Of a stretch of DNA of 64,000 nt, positions 12,693-23,215 are shown in pieces. Each line of letters starts with the position of its first letter. Position 1 is the first letter of the stretch. Origin of the DNA: Pseudisothecium myosuroides (lineage: Eukaryota > Streptophyta > Bryopsida > Hypnales > Lembophyllaceae); assembly GCA_951799445.1 (NCBI GenBank), contig OX637296.1, forward strand, positions 21,080,001-21,144,000. The letters run 5' to 3'. Made by a program: the position numbers and the translations under genes. Below the pieces are notes generated by a model that was not told where the DNA came from, made no database searches, and saw only the letters and a program-made list of their open reading frames with translations.

Positions 12693-13617
12693 CCCCTAAA
12701 GTTCCTTAACTATATTCACACCAAAAATGCTCCAAAACTGCCATTTCTAGTACAAGTACCAAATTTTTGAAAAATATCATTTTTGGACACATATAACCGT
12801 AGGATCCTGTAGTACTTTGGTTTGAGAATATGTGGAAAAAATTTCAAAAATTTCAATCGTGTAGATTGAAAGATATTAGCGTTTGAAGTGGCAAAAGTCC
12901 TTTTTTGGGCCCTGCGAAAAACCAGGCAGCTACACTTTACAAGGACAGATTATTATGAAAAAAATTCCAAAATGGTTGTGCTTCTTTGGATTCATTCTTC
13001 AAGGCAAGTTAGCTACATGCTTGAAAATTTTCAGATTATTTGGAATTGTACAACATATAGGAAAAAAATAGTAAGTAGAAAGAAGTAAAGAATGATTCAA
13101 AACACTAAATTGTTAAGAAGTTAATTATGGAATTGGAAAATGCCAATCCCAATGGTTGCAATGTTGTAATAAATAGTCTACATCCTACAATTTTATTTTT
13201 TTCAAAAAATATTGAAAATTGAGTGAAATAAACGACTTCGAAGTTTATTTTAGAGTAGACAATCCATAACTACCCGCAAACTAAAAGTCCCCATTACGTT
13301 TGACTCATTGATCAAAATGGAATGATTCAAAGCTTTCCACGTATATATAAATCTAATAAATCAATTTCAAATTTATATTTTTGAAAAAAGTGATTTTTTC
13401 TGATCTGCCCGGACTGCCCAAGTTGAGAAACAAACAACATATTAGGCCATAACTTTTGACTCGTATTTCCAAATGTCATGAAATTTGGTGCATATGAAAG
13501 ATATTCCTCGTTCCCACCTTCTATAAAAATTTCAGCCCAAAATATGCAAATCTCCAGTCACACGTACCTGCCCAAAATTTCTATGTTGCCAAAAAAGACA
13601 TGTTGGTCCTTTAGGGG
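12693..13617 (-). mobile_element. TTAA family-1 element, copy 2 (subfamily b), nested in the MULE-like element
   Basis: TTAA at 12689-12692 and 13618-13621 flank a 925 bp element beginning CCCCTAAAG and ending CTTTAGGGG. The orientation is reversed relative to copy 1: the AGAAATGGCAGTTTTGG block appears complemented at the left, and the CCAAAATT subterminal motif at the right. A 66-residue open frame (12888-13088) recurs in the related copies at 28924-29190 and 42907-43113. Confidence 0.85.
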
Positions 13618-13739
13618 TTAAGAATCAAGGATCTTTACAACTAGTGAACTTTAAAAAATGTGTCAGTTGGCTTGAAATAGAGTTGAGACACTCTAAATGT
13701 TTTTCAAACACCTTATCTATATACCCTATCCATTTTTTA

Positions 13740-14700
13740 TTTTTTAATTCTTAGTGGTGACTTTATCACCCCTAGAGAATTAAAGACCCTTCTCAACACA
13801 AAGAAGACCCTTGGGAGGTATAGAGGTTGGGACTTCAAAAAAAAAATTAATTTCTTTTTTCAATTTTTTTTCTTTTTGTTGAGATTTCATCACCCTCCAA
13901 AAGTCCCTTGAAGGGTTTGGAAATTGGGACTCTCAAAACTATTTATTTTATATTTTATATTTTATATTTTATATTTAAAAATTTTAAATTAAAAAAAATT
14001 TAAATTTAAAAAATAATTTTTTTTTTAAATTTTTAAATTTTAAATTTTTTAAATTTTTTTTTAATTTGCAACTTCATCACCTTGAGAACCCCTCTTGTTA
14101 CTGAGAGCCCTTTTGGAGTTTGAATTTGAGACTCTCAATTTGTTTATTTAGTTTTTTAGTTTTCTATTTTTTCAAAAAAAATCGCAACTTTGTGACTCTG
14201 AGAAACCCCTATTGGTACCAAGAGACCCCTTCCGGAGTTAGGGGTTTGGAATTCTGCAAAAAAAAAAGATTTTTTTATTTTTTCCATTTTTTTCCGCAAC
14301 TGTGTGACTCCAAGAAACCCCTCTCGGTAGCGAGAGCCCCCTCCCGGGATTTGGAGCATGGCACTTTCTGTTTTTTTTGTTTTTTTTTTTCCAAATTTTT
14401 TTCCGCAACTTTGTAACCTTGAGAGACCCCTCTCAATACCGAGAGACCTCTTCTAGAATCACAAAGTTTCGAAAAAAAAATTTGAAAAAAATTTGAAACT
14501 TTGTAATCCTGAGAAAAAACCCTCTCGGTAGTGAGAGACTTTTTCCCAGGTTTGGGGTTTGGGACTTTCAAAAAAAAAGGGGGAAATATATATATATATA
14601 TATATATTTTTTTTTTTTTTCAAGTTTTTTTTCCGCAACTTTGTCATCCCAAGAAATCCGTCTCGATACTAAAAGATCCCTTCTAGGGCTCAAGGTGGAT
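13740..14700 (+). repeat. degenerate tandem array, unit about 110-130 bp
   Basis: About eight diverged units repeat the pattern CGCAACTTTGTGACTC, GAGAAACCCCTCTCGGTA, CGAGAGACCCCTTC, GGAGTTTGGGGTTTGGGACT, each followed by a T-rich spacer. Units are recognisable near 13755, 13885, 14070, 14186, 14297, 14405, 14495 and 14635. Each unit carries a small inverted repeat, CTCTCGGTA..CGAGAG. The whole array lies inside the MULE-like element. Confidence 0.65.
14587..14607. repeat. (TA)n microsatellite
   Basis: About ten TA repeats followed by a T run within the tandem array. Confidence 0.8.
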
Positions 14701-15727
14701 TAAAATTTTCGCCCTCCAAAGGACCAAGCCAAGTGCGGCGGGCGTGCTGACAAGCTCCTACGGTCATAGGTCCACAGTCATAGGGCTTAATAATAAAATT
14801 TTGGAATTTCACCACAATTTACTTTGTTGACATCTAAAATTTCAAGTTTTTTTTTGGTCAACACTTTGGGCTCACAAAACGTACGCTCGCTACTCTCAAG
14901 CTCGCGCTTTTAAGCTCACAAACTAGCGTCGTTGTTGCTAGATCAACTACTAGTAAGTTTATGAATCATTTTTGTCCATTGAAATTGTGCATTGTTGTAC
15001 CATTGAATTCATATTCTTCATTCAATCATATGTAATCAACTAATGCTTTAACTTGTAAAGTCTTGGTCTTTCTAAAGGCACTTCAAATATGCACCTACAA
15101 TATATAACACTTTAAAGGTTCACTTTAGAAATTCACAAAATAACTCCAATTTTTTATTTTTTATTTTTTAAAGTTCATGATTTCATTTGTCTACAAGTAA
15201 AAAACAACCTATAATAGTAAGTTGGACTCTATCTATAGTCATCAACTTTGATGGTTTTAGATCTTTCTACCTTAGGTGCATAGAAGTCAGCATTAATAAA
15301 ACCCTCAAAATTTCTATAACCTGATGAATTCACTGATGAACGGCAATGTTGATTTTTGGTGATACAGTAAATCACCATGCCAAAGCAATTTAAGTTGATT
15401 CGACAAGGGCTTCTATCTCAGTTGTCACCACCAACTTAGCTCGTTGGATACATTACCCCACCTTGACTAATGTCTAGGCCCTAGGCTACTAGAGTACATG
15501 GCAATCAAAAGTTAGATTAGAATTGAGGACCAAAAGATCCATTTCTCAATGAGACCCCCTTCTCCCTATAGTAAATTCCTCACAAAATTTTAAAATTAAC
15601 TACATATTCACAACTTTCAAAACATAAAGTTGGTTTTAAATTTGGTGCAAAATTGTCTTTACGGAAAACACACCATTGTATAACCAGACAATGATCCTCC
15701 CCCATGCTGGGAAAGCATTACGCTTCA

Positions 15728-15959
15728 AGGACATTAGATCCTCCATTCAAAGTGGGCCCTACGGACTTCATTTACCCTTGGAAAAAACGCAAGAATTTTT
15801 TATTTGCCACATACACAAAATTTGCAAATTCTGAAATCATATTTGCAATCAGAGGCCCCAAATTAGCTAGAAGAGGTCTACAACATACTGTAGACATGAC
15901 TCAAAAAGGGGGCTTTTTTTACCTACTGGTCCCACTTTGAATGGAGGATTTAGTGTCCT
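15728..15959. mobile_element. small inverted-repeat element (MITE-like)
   Basis: The left arm AGGACATTAGATCCTCC.. (15728-15756) and the complement of the right arm, AGGACACTAAATCCTCC.. (15931-15959), match over about 29 bp with two differences. Length is 232 bp. No clear target duplication was found, so the superfamily is unassigned. Confidence 0.55.
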
Positions 15960-15999
15960 GCATTTGCTAGATACCTAGGAGGGACTTATCCATTAATTC

Positions 16000-17740
16000 A
16001 AAGATTGGAGTTGGTTGAAGAGCCACATAAAAGACAATTTTGATCAGTGTAGCAGTCCACTTTTCAAGGATGCTAAGGTAGGAGCACCCCATAACCATCA
16101 AAATAAGGAATTCAGTATAGTTGGAGGCAAATTTTTCTAAAAAAAATATTTTTTCAATGTTAGCAATTGAAAAGCATGAATTTTCAGAAAAAAAAGAATT
16201 TTTGGATAAGGCATTTAATTTTTACAAATTTTCAAAGTAGAACTCCCTAGGACACCCTATACCGCACTCTAATATATCTGCCTCGATTCTAACACCAAAA
16301 TCTAAAAAAATCAGAGACCACCACAATTAAGCATGGACACCATTTCAAGGAACTTTTGGGAGCACTTTAAGGGAACTCTACAGTTGGTGTCAGGGTACAC
16401 TCACGCTTATGGGTGTTGCTACCTTAAAGGGAACCGTGCCTCATTGTTATGAAGGTTCAAATGAGGACAGGACTTTTTCGTGCACAGCTGTAATAGTCAA
16501 GGACTCGAGCGCCGTGGAAAATGTATTTGTTTCTATTCTGTGGAAACAACGCGCTGTTGCCACAAAGCCCTTGTGCAACTTTCGTGGCGTGGTCAATACC
16601 AATCCTAAAGCAGAGGACGTTACAGACGCCATAGTCGTTGAATGTGATCATGGCAGTGGGGAGAATGAGAGGCCCACGAGTCCACGACAGAGATACTGTG
16701 TATGATACATTGTATGATATATTATATGATACTCTGTATGATACTTTGTATGATACTTTGTCAGGGTCAAACAGGCGTGTTTCTGAGAATGGGGGGTTGC
16801 TATTTCAAGAAATCAACTCACCACTTGCGATTTAAAATCGATCAAGGAGCTTGAAGATTCTACAGTAGTACTTTCAGTAAATACATTCACCAAAGTACCG
16901 TACCTGATCTGCCAGTCCATTGCCAAGTCAGTGTGGCTCACTGGCCTTGAACAGTGTAATACATCCCCACTTCCTGCCATTTCTACTACTCTCCCGCCCG
17001 TCATGGACACAAGTTCCCAGGACAATCTATGATTGGCCTCATAGCAGCACGCATTCGCCATCTGCCTTGGAACTGGTCATTTGTATCTGCAACGAAGTTA
17101 GTTGCAAAGCTTCAAAGTTTCTGTGAATGTCGAAGTTTGGATGGTGCAGATCTCGGTGGTGGAGCGGCGCACTTTCTCAAGACTAAGATTCAAGCAGGGC
17201 AATGTAGTTTGGCTGACTGCAGAGGTTCCCGTACTTGCTGTTGGCTTGCAGTTTCAGGTGCTGAGCGTGGTGCTGGAATTGGCCGAAACTTGATGCAAGA
17301 TGTAGAATCTGGTGTAGAGGACGGCAAGATTGCACACTAGAATATTTAAGGGGGTCAGTAGTCAATAGCTGGCAAATAGTATGCAACTTGATACCGGTGA
17401 TCTCCTCCTCCACTCACTAGATGATTTGGATCTCCGCTTCTTTGGCTATGGCGGATGGGAGCTCTTTTGGCGAAATCCCAGCTCGAGGGGATCCGAGTGT
17501 AACGTCGTCTGCTTTCAATCTCTCGGTAAGATTCCCTCCCTCTGTATGCGCTTTGAGAACTTCGGTACAACTTGTTTCATTCGGAAGCTTAGCCCCTGTT
17601 TGAAGTGTTGACTGCAATTTGTGACAAAGATTGGGCTATTGAGATTAACGTTTCGTTGCTTCCTGGCCGGACTCCCCTGCTTTTGATGCCTCCTGTAGCT
17701 TTAGTTCCCAGAGTTACTCGAGTAAGCGAACCATTACTGT
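16000..17740. other. intergenic sequence upstream of the receptor kinase
   Basis: GC content rises from about 16.4 kb. Open frames such as 16409-16705 show no known domain. A 12-base minisatellite lies at 16693-16761. I see no supported gene. Confidence 0.3.
16693..16761 (+). repeat. 12-bp minisatellite, about 5.8 units
   Basis: The unit is ATACTTTGTATG with minor variants (ATACTGTGTATG, ATACATTGTATG, ATATATTATATG, ATACTCTGTATG). Because the period is a multiple of three it reads as a YDTL repeat in one frame, but the surrounding frame has no other sign of being a gene. Confidence 0.85.
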
Positions 17741-17744
17741 GGAG

Positions 17745-17752
17745 TATATATA
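17745..17752 (+). promoter_or_regulatory. candidate TATA box of the lectin receptor kinase
   Basis: TATATATA lies about 640 bases upstream of the receptor kinase ATG. With the candidate leader intron removed, the spliced leader would be roughly 280 bases, a normal size. Position and composition are seen; use as a promoter is inferred. Confidence 0.45.
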
Positions 17753-17877
17753 GCCCTTCGGACCCAACTTCCGGTAGTTAGAGTAGAGGATACTGTGTGC
17801 GTCACTTTTAAGCATTTTAATATACGCGAGGGCTTAATTTTCGGGAGATGTATAGCGCTGTGAACGGAGAGATCACG

Positions 17878-18206
17878 GTGAGTACTGGAGCCAAATCTGT
17901 TGTGATCAAATTTTTATCCCTGTTCCATTTCAAAGTGGGAGGGTTGTCTAGAACTTCACTATACAAGTGAGAAGAGAATCCCATTTCTATTCAAACATCG
18001 GAGGTCATAGATACTTGGCCAATTCATGTTTACTGCACTATAAGTTCAACCTAGTGTACAAATAGATGAGTTGCTATCGGTAACAGGGATGAACTTACGA
18101 TACACAATCAGGTTCCTGACGCGTTTAGTATCCTTTACCTTGCAATGTAGACTTCGATTCCATTCACTTGACTAAGGCCAAATTTGACTGTTTTTCTCTC
18201 CGCAGA
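17878..18206 (+). other. candidate 5' UTR intron of the lectin receptor kinase
   Basis: The donor CACG/GTGAGTAC at 17878 and the acceptor TTTTTCTCTCCGCAG/A ending at 18206, with a good pyrimidine tract, define a 329 bp intron in the leader. An ATG at 17848 would give a 14-codon upstream frame ending shortly after the junction. Further upstream ATGs lie at about 18225 and 18330. This is inference from splice consensus only. Confidence 0.4.
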
Positions 18207-18385
18207 CTTGCTTGAGTTAAAATCATGCTTTCCATACTGGCTTGGTTTCTCAGCAAACTTCAGCTCACTACCTTGGCAAAGATCATCCCTAACGGTCTTG
18301 GAGCCCCTCACCGAAGCCATTTCTGATGCTCCACAGCTCTTCGATGTCAGTAGTATAAAGATCCCAAGACGGGAAGAAGGCCATA

Positions 18386-20416
18386 ATGGCCATCATCATT
18401 GTGCTCCTCATGCTCTGTTGTGCCTCATTCTTCCCTTCCGTCAACGGCAACTTCACCATCCCCACTCGCTTAACCCCCACCGACATCAACTGCTTAGACT
18501 CCTACCAATGTGAATTTTTCCCTGACAATCAAACGATCGCCATCATCAACATCACAGACCCGAAGCAATCCTCTTATGGAGTCGTCTACTACACCACTCC
18601 TGTTCGCATGAAAGACCCCTCCACCAACACCGTCGCCTCCTTCAAAACCAGCTTCACCTTCCGAGAAGAGCCCATGAATTACAGCTCATCAGCGAATGCC
18701 TCAGACGTGAAAAACTTCAAAAGAGGGGATGGCTTCACGTTTATGTTTTCAAATTCCAGTACATGGAGAGGGGAAGCAGCAGGTCGATTTGGCATCTTCT
18801 CTAACGTCCCTGAGAGCAACCCCCGAGTGGCAGCCATTGAATTTGATAGCTGGAGTAATGAAGACACGGATCCAAATCTGTTGCAAGAAGAGCATGTGGG
18901 ACTGGACATTCGAAGTGCGATCTCGGTCGGCACTTGCTTCTCGTATGTGAAGAACAAAACAGGGATTACGTTCTGGAAAAGGGATGTGTTGTATGCGTGG
19001 ATTGAGTATGATGGGGCAACAAGTAATTTGCAGGTGAGATTGGCGAATACTTCTTCAAGGCCGAGTGTGCCGCTTATCAATTGCACTTATGATTTGAGTG
19101 ATGCTGTGGATGAGAAGATGTGGATGGGATTCTCGGGTGCACATGGGGATGCGTGGTCGGTGTATTATATCTATAATTGGACGTTTACGAGCTTTGGGAT
19201 TGCAAGCGAATTTGCAGCAGAGTCGTCGAAGGCGAGCGCGGGGCTCATTGCAGGGGTTGTCTCTGGTGGTATTTTGTTGGGGATTTTCGCCGTTGCTGTT
19301 GGAGTTTGTGTGTATGTAAGTCGGAAGAAGAAGCGAGCCCGTGAAGAATGCTGGGAGGATAGCGAGATGATCGAAATGGCGGGCATGCCTGAGTTCATCA
19401 GCTACAAGCACCTCAGCGTAGCCACGAAACACTTCAACGACCAGTCAAAACTTGGAGAAGGCGGGTTCGGGAGTGTGTACAGAGGCGTATTACCCAAGAC
19501 GGGAGCTGAAGTCGCTGTAAAAAAAGTAAGCAACGACTCTCGACAAGGGGAGCGAGAGTTTCTGGCTGAGGTTAAGATCATCAGCCAGCTGCGGCACCGC
19601 AATGTTGTGGAGCTCATGGGATTCTGCAGAGACAGAGGCAAGTTCTTGCTGGTGTATGAGCTTTTGCCAAGAGGTTCTCTGGATCAAGCTTTGTTCAAAC
19701 CCAAAACCCCAGATGAAGTTCTTTCGTGGAGTCAGAGGTGGAAAATTATTTCTGGTACTGCTGCAGCTCTTCACTATCTGCATGAAGGATGGCGGCAACA
19801 AGTGATCCACCGTGACGTGAAGTCGAGTAACATCATGTTGGACGAGGAGTACAATCCAAAACTTGGAGACTTTGGACTTGCACGTCTCGTGGACCATGAG
19901 AAGCGCGCGGCAACCACAATGGTAGCTGGAACCTATGGATACATCGCTCCAGAAGCTGCTGGTGGGAAATTCACGGACAAAACGGATGTGTATGCATTTG
20001 GAGCTGTGGCATTGGAACTCGCCTGTGGAAGAAAAGCTTTCAAGCCTAATGTGGAAAACGACGAAGACTTGGTGTTGGTGGAAATGGTGTGGAGACGGTT
20101 AAGAGATGACCAGCTTCTCACTGTTGCAGATCCGTTGCTGAATGCTAATTTCGATTATGAGCAAATGTGTGTTGTTTTGAAATTAGGGATGCTGTGCTCG
20201 CATCCGGATCCTGCGTGTCGACCTTCGATGCGGCAGGTTGTGCAGGTATTGGCTGGGGATGCGGAGGTGCCTGTGGTGCCGAAATCTCGGCCTGATGCTT
20301 CAGCTTTCTTAAGGCAAAGCATTCCACATCTTTCGATTGATGATCTCTTGAGCTCCAGATCTGGGACGCAGAACTCTGCTGACAACGAGATTGAATTAGC
20401 AGTGCATCCCAGGTGA
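18386..20416 (+). CDS. L-type lectin-domain receptor kinase
   Basis: A single-exon frame of 676 residues. Residues 1-21 are a signal peptide. Residues about 22-275 are a legume-lectin domain, with the sugar-site aspartate in GDGFTF (D115), the metal-site stretch AIEFDSWSNEDTD (E152, D154, D162) and HVGLD, and a late MGFSGAHGD loop. Ten N-glycosylation sequons (for example N22, N48, N190, N264) lie in this part. A membrane helix spans about 286-311 and is followed by a KKKR stop-transfer. The kinase spans about 354-625: Gly loop GEGGFGSV (357-364), K379 in VAVKK, E395, HRD at 475-477, DFG at 495-497, and GTYGYIAPE at 515-523. All catalytic residues are present, so an active Ser/Thr kinase with an RD motif is expected at the plasma membrane. 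The family acts in cell-wall and defence or symbiosis sensing; the ligand here is unknown. Lack of introns is usual for this family. Confidence 0.96.
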   Translation: MAIIIVLLMLCCASFFPSVNGNFTIPTRLTPTDINCLDSYQCEFFPDNQTIAIINITDPKQSSYGVVYYTTPVRMKDPSTNTVASFKTSFTFREEPMNYSSSANASDVKNFKRGDGFTFMFSNSSTWRGEAAGRFGIFSNVPESNPRVAAIEFDSWSNEDTDPNLLQEEHVGLDIRSAISVGTCFSYVKNKTGITFWKRDVLYAWIEYDGATSNLQVRLANTSSRPSVPLINCTYDLSDAVDEKMWMGFSGAHGDAWSVYYIYNWTFTSFGIASEFAAESSKASAGLIAGVVSGGILLGIFAVAVGVCVYVSRKKKRAREECWEDSEMIEMAGMPEFISYKHLSVATKHFNDQSKLGEGGFGSVYRGVLPKTGAEVAVKKVSNDSRQGEREFLAEVKIISQLRHRNVVELMGFCRDRGKFLLVYELLPRGSLDQALFKPKTPDEVLSWSQRWKIISGTAAALHYLHEGWRQQVIHRDVKSSNIMLDEEYNPKLGDFGLARLVDHEKRAATTMVAGTYGYIAPEAAGGKFTDKTDVYAFGAVALELACGRKAFKPNVENDEDLVLVEMVWRRLRDDQLLTVADPLLNANFDYEQMCVVLKLGMLCSHPDPACRPSMRQVVQVLAGDAEVPVVPKSRPDASAFLRQSIPHLSIDDLLSSRSGTQNSADNEIELAVHPR

Positions 20417-22271
20417 CGATTGTGCTGCCATATATTGCTGCTTTGATTTTAGTGTTTCGGGTTGCAGTACAAACGTTGGGATCAATCAACAAATTGGTTA
20501 GGTGACCCTAGGTCGATGAAAAGGTAGGATCAATCTAAGACTGGTGATCCAGATGTAATCTGCGGGTGTTGGCAAGCCCAGTCTTCTTTCCTTTCGGGTT
20601 TTAATTGTTTTGGAAATAGGATTGGAAGTCTGAAAACCTAGTGCCCACTTGGCCACCTACCCACCTCCTTGTACTCAACAATGCAAAATTTCAAATGGAA
20701 ATGAGGGACGAATGTGAAGAAAAACTGGTCTGAGCATGCTTCCATGGCAAGGCGTCTGTAGCAGCTGAGGTCTGAGAGCGTAGAATGGCCGGTTCTGCTG
20801 CGGAGGATGCTGATGCTGGGACACCCAAGGTCTTCACTGAAATTGAAATTGCTCCTGAGAATCGTTTTTATTAGTACATGGACCAAATTTTGTTCTCCGT
20901 AACTTATGTTCTTGTTCGCAAATTGAAATTGGATTCCTATGAATCCAATGAATGCAAAAGTCAGAAAGATCAGGAGATGCAAAAGACGTAAGAACTTGAC
21001 GTCAGGGGTTGGATTTTCAAATCATTCAATCGTGCGATGATTAGGAAATCCCTAGGGCTCCTAAGTTATTACCTTTAATGGGAGACTATCACGATGACAA
21101 CTGTAAAATAACTGTATTATGTACATATTCATGTATGTTAAGCCTCTCCAAAATACCTCAATTCAGCTCAGGCTGCGGATCTCAGCCCCACTGAGTGCAA
21201 AATGAAAGTCATGCAAGGCTCCATATGCGCTACTTCTACAATTGCCATGGTTCACTGATGATCTAATTCTGCTTCTGATGAAGAATTTCCAAAACTTGAA
21301 TGTGGTGGACCTGCAGATGCAGATATTTAGTTAATTTGGTTATTTCTATGGAATGCTTCTATTGAAGCCAATTGCATCTTAGTGCAGAACCAGTCCATGA
21401 GCATATGTACAGCATTTTGTGTCAAGGGTACTTATGCAGGTCGATGCTTTGTGCAGAGCGTGGTTGGAGGAAAGTGAAGTCAGCTTCGAGTACCTTCATT
21501 CGCTTCCACTCCAAGCATGAAAAACGGTTCATAGAGTCTGTGCTTGTATTGTACAATGCTTCTGATGGTCTGTTTGACTGTGGTTTATTAATCCAATTGT
21601 GTAGTGGGGAGAGATGTAGTCTTTGTTCTAGAGATGGTTGGAAGTCACAATTCAAGCACGTTGTTGATAAACCATGCAGTTGATGGGAACATCATTGTAG
21701 GCAATTTGGATGCCAAGTCGTTAACGCGTTAAGTGAGGAAATTAGGGCAGGAGGAAAACTGGTTTGACGTATTAGTGAACGAATCCAAAAAATCCAGGAG
21801 CATAATATTCAGAGGGGCCAATGCAAGCCTCACTACTACGCCCCCAAATAGTTAAAAACTCAATAGCAACGCAGGCATGAAAAAGGCAGCATGACACAAC
21901 CGATAACTGTAATGTAGCATGAATTCTGTAGAAAAATGATTACGGTTTTGTGTCAAATGTCTGACAATAAATAGTCATTCAAAGCAGATAATGTTGGAAT
22001 TTTCTAAGTCACTGTGAATATACTCCTCGTACAAACCTACACCCTTTCCGTAACGACATAAACATTAGGAACAAAATTTTACAGCTCCTGTTCCGTACTA
22101 GACCATCCCACTGATGAATGACTGCCACACTAAACAACAAATTTAATAGGAAAGTAAAAAGAAAGAGAGAATCGGAACAGAGAAGAAGAAAATGTGATAT
22201 TGAACCAAAGAACATCTCTGTTTGGATGGCAGTCCATAGACATACCACATGATTTAGAGGGTCTTGAGAAG
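20417..22271. other. intergenic region downstream of the receptor kinase
   Basis: The first few hundred bases should include the receptor kinase 3' UTR. Open frames at 20638-20982 minus and 21372-21683 plus have no recognisable domains. No transposon ends were recognised. Confidence 0.3.
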
Positions 22272-22472
22272 CTATGAGGACTGCGCAAGTAAACCGAGCA
22301 GAGGATTCGCTACGTGCTTCTGTTTAGCTGCCAAAAAGTCCGCCCATGAGAAAAGTCGGTAAGGAGAAGGCTTGTCGTCGCTTACAAACTCTGGAGCAGG
22401 AATAATTGCAACATTGGAAGGGGGATACGAAGAGTATGCAAGAGAAAGCCGCGATTTCTCTGAATTCAAAAC

Positions 22473-22488
22473 TGCTCGAGTGCTCGAT
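22473..22488 (-). repeat. 8-bp tandem duplication breaking exon 3 of the dioxygenase
   Basis: On the plus strand, TGCTCGAG is followed directly by TGCTCGAT. Removing one unit rejoins the frame so that KHRA is followed by VLNSEKSRLSLA, as expected for the family. The duplication is therefore the cause of the frameshift. Confidence 0.75.
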
Positions 22489-22789
22489 GCTTCACAGCTT
22501 TATAGATTCCATTCGTGAGCACCTGAATCAAAATCAAAATCAGGAATTAGGTGGAATATAAAAGGGAAAACTCTTGTTACACTTCCTTCGAAAGTAACTG
22601 TTTCGAACCATCTAATAAAGACATGCATCTGTGGCAACCTTAAACCGAAGGACAACTCTCCAGATCGAAACAGTTATTGCAACCACAGGTAGATATCGAT
22701 ATTCTAAGGTAACCCCACCAAATTGCGACATTCCAAAATCTTGCCCAATGAATGCATATCGGTTTTGAGAAAGAATACCGCCTCCATAC

Positions 22790-23215
22790 TCACGTCAGGT
22801 TTGGATCATCAACCAATAAAACTTTGAACCTTTTGTAACTTTGCACATGGTATAGCAATAATGCATTCTTCGGTGGTCCTCTTTGATTTGCTAACAAGAA
22901 TACATAAAAAACTGACCGTTCTAGTAATTCAAACTATACTCTGCTTAAAGTGTTGCAATTCGGTGTGCTTACCATACTGACACACAAGACACTCAAATTA
23001 TTGCAAACTGAGCACACATTGATTTCCAGAATGTAAACTCAACACCAGAACTCGTGTCAGGTATAGATCATCATTCAATTAAATCAAACTTTGAACCCCT
23101 ATAACCCTTGGACAAGGGGTACAAATAATGCATGTTTTGGTGCGGAAATCCTCTTTGATTTGCTAACAAGAGCACTTGAAACTCGACCATTCTAATAACA
23201 GAAACAATGCACTGC
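22790..23215. repeat. diverged direct duplication inside dioxygenase intron 2
   Basis: The blocks near 22790-22945 and 23050-23215 share GATCATCA, AAACTTTGAACC, AATAATGCAT and TCCTCTTTGATTTGCTAACA in order, about 265-270 bp apart. This is an old local duplication and explains part of the length of the second intron. Confidence 0.6.

Larger units (their letters stand above)
12573..14931. mobile_element. Mutator-like (MULE-type) nonautonomous element
   Basis: The insertion is flanked by the 12-base direct repeat TTGTTGCTAGAT at 12561-12572 and 14932-14943. The other copy of the duplicated segment has a single uninterrupted site at about 34212-34223. The ends are inverted repeats (left GTGCTATTTTGTGAGC, right complement CGCTAGTTTGTGAGC), and similarity continues inward: ACCTATGACCGTGGC at about 12675 pairs with the complement of GTCATAGGTCCAC at about 14763. 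Long terminal inverted repeats with a 9-12 bp target duplication fit Mutator-like elements. It holds a nested TTAA element (12693-13617) and a tandem array, and no transposase frame. Confidence 0.68.
10390..15990 (+). repeat. long degenerate duplicated segment, copy 1
   Basis: Blocks here recur in the same order and orientation at 26.9-36.2 kb. Examples: TTTTTATTCAAG..TTTTTGAAGGGT at 10410 and 26905; TTTGCAAAGC.AAGTCTT at 10497 and 30987; AAAGTTGGGAGTTGA at 11338 and 32158; GCTCCAATCCAACCACCTTAT at 12351 and 34048; CTCAGTTGTCACCACCAAC at 15418 and 36060. Identity is moderate and both copies are interrupted by different transposons. Possibly the remains of an old large element; no coding capacity is left in either copy. 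Confidence 0.72.

Noticed and set aside
18679..20492. Several 100-135 codon frames overlapping the receptor kinase on both strands
   Set aside because: They are shadows of the well-supported kinase frame.
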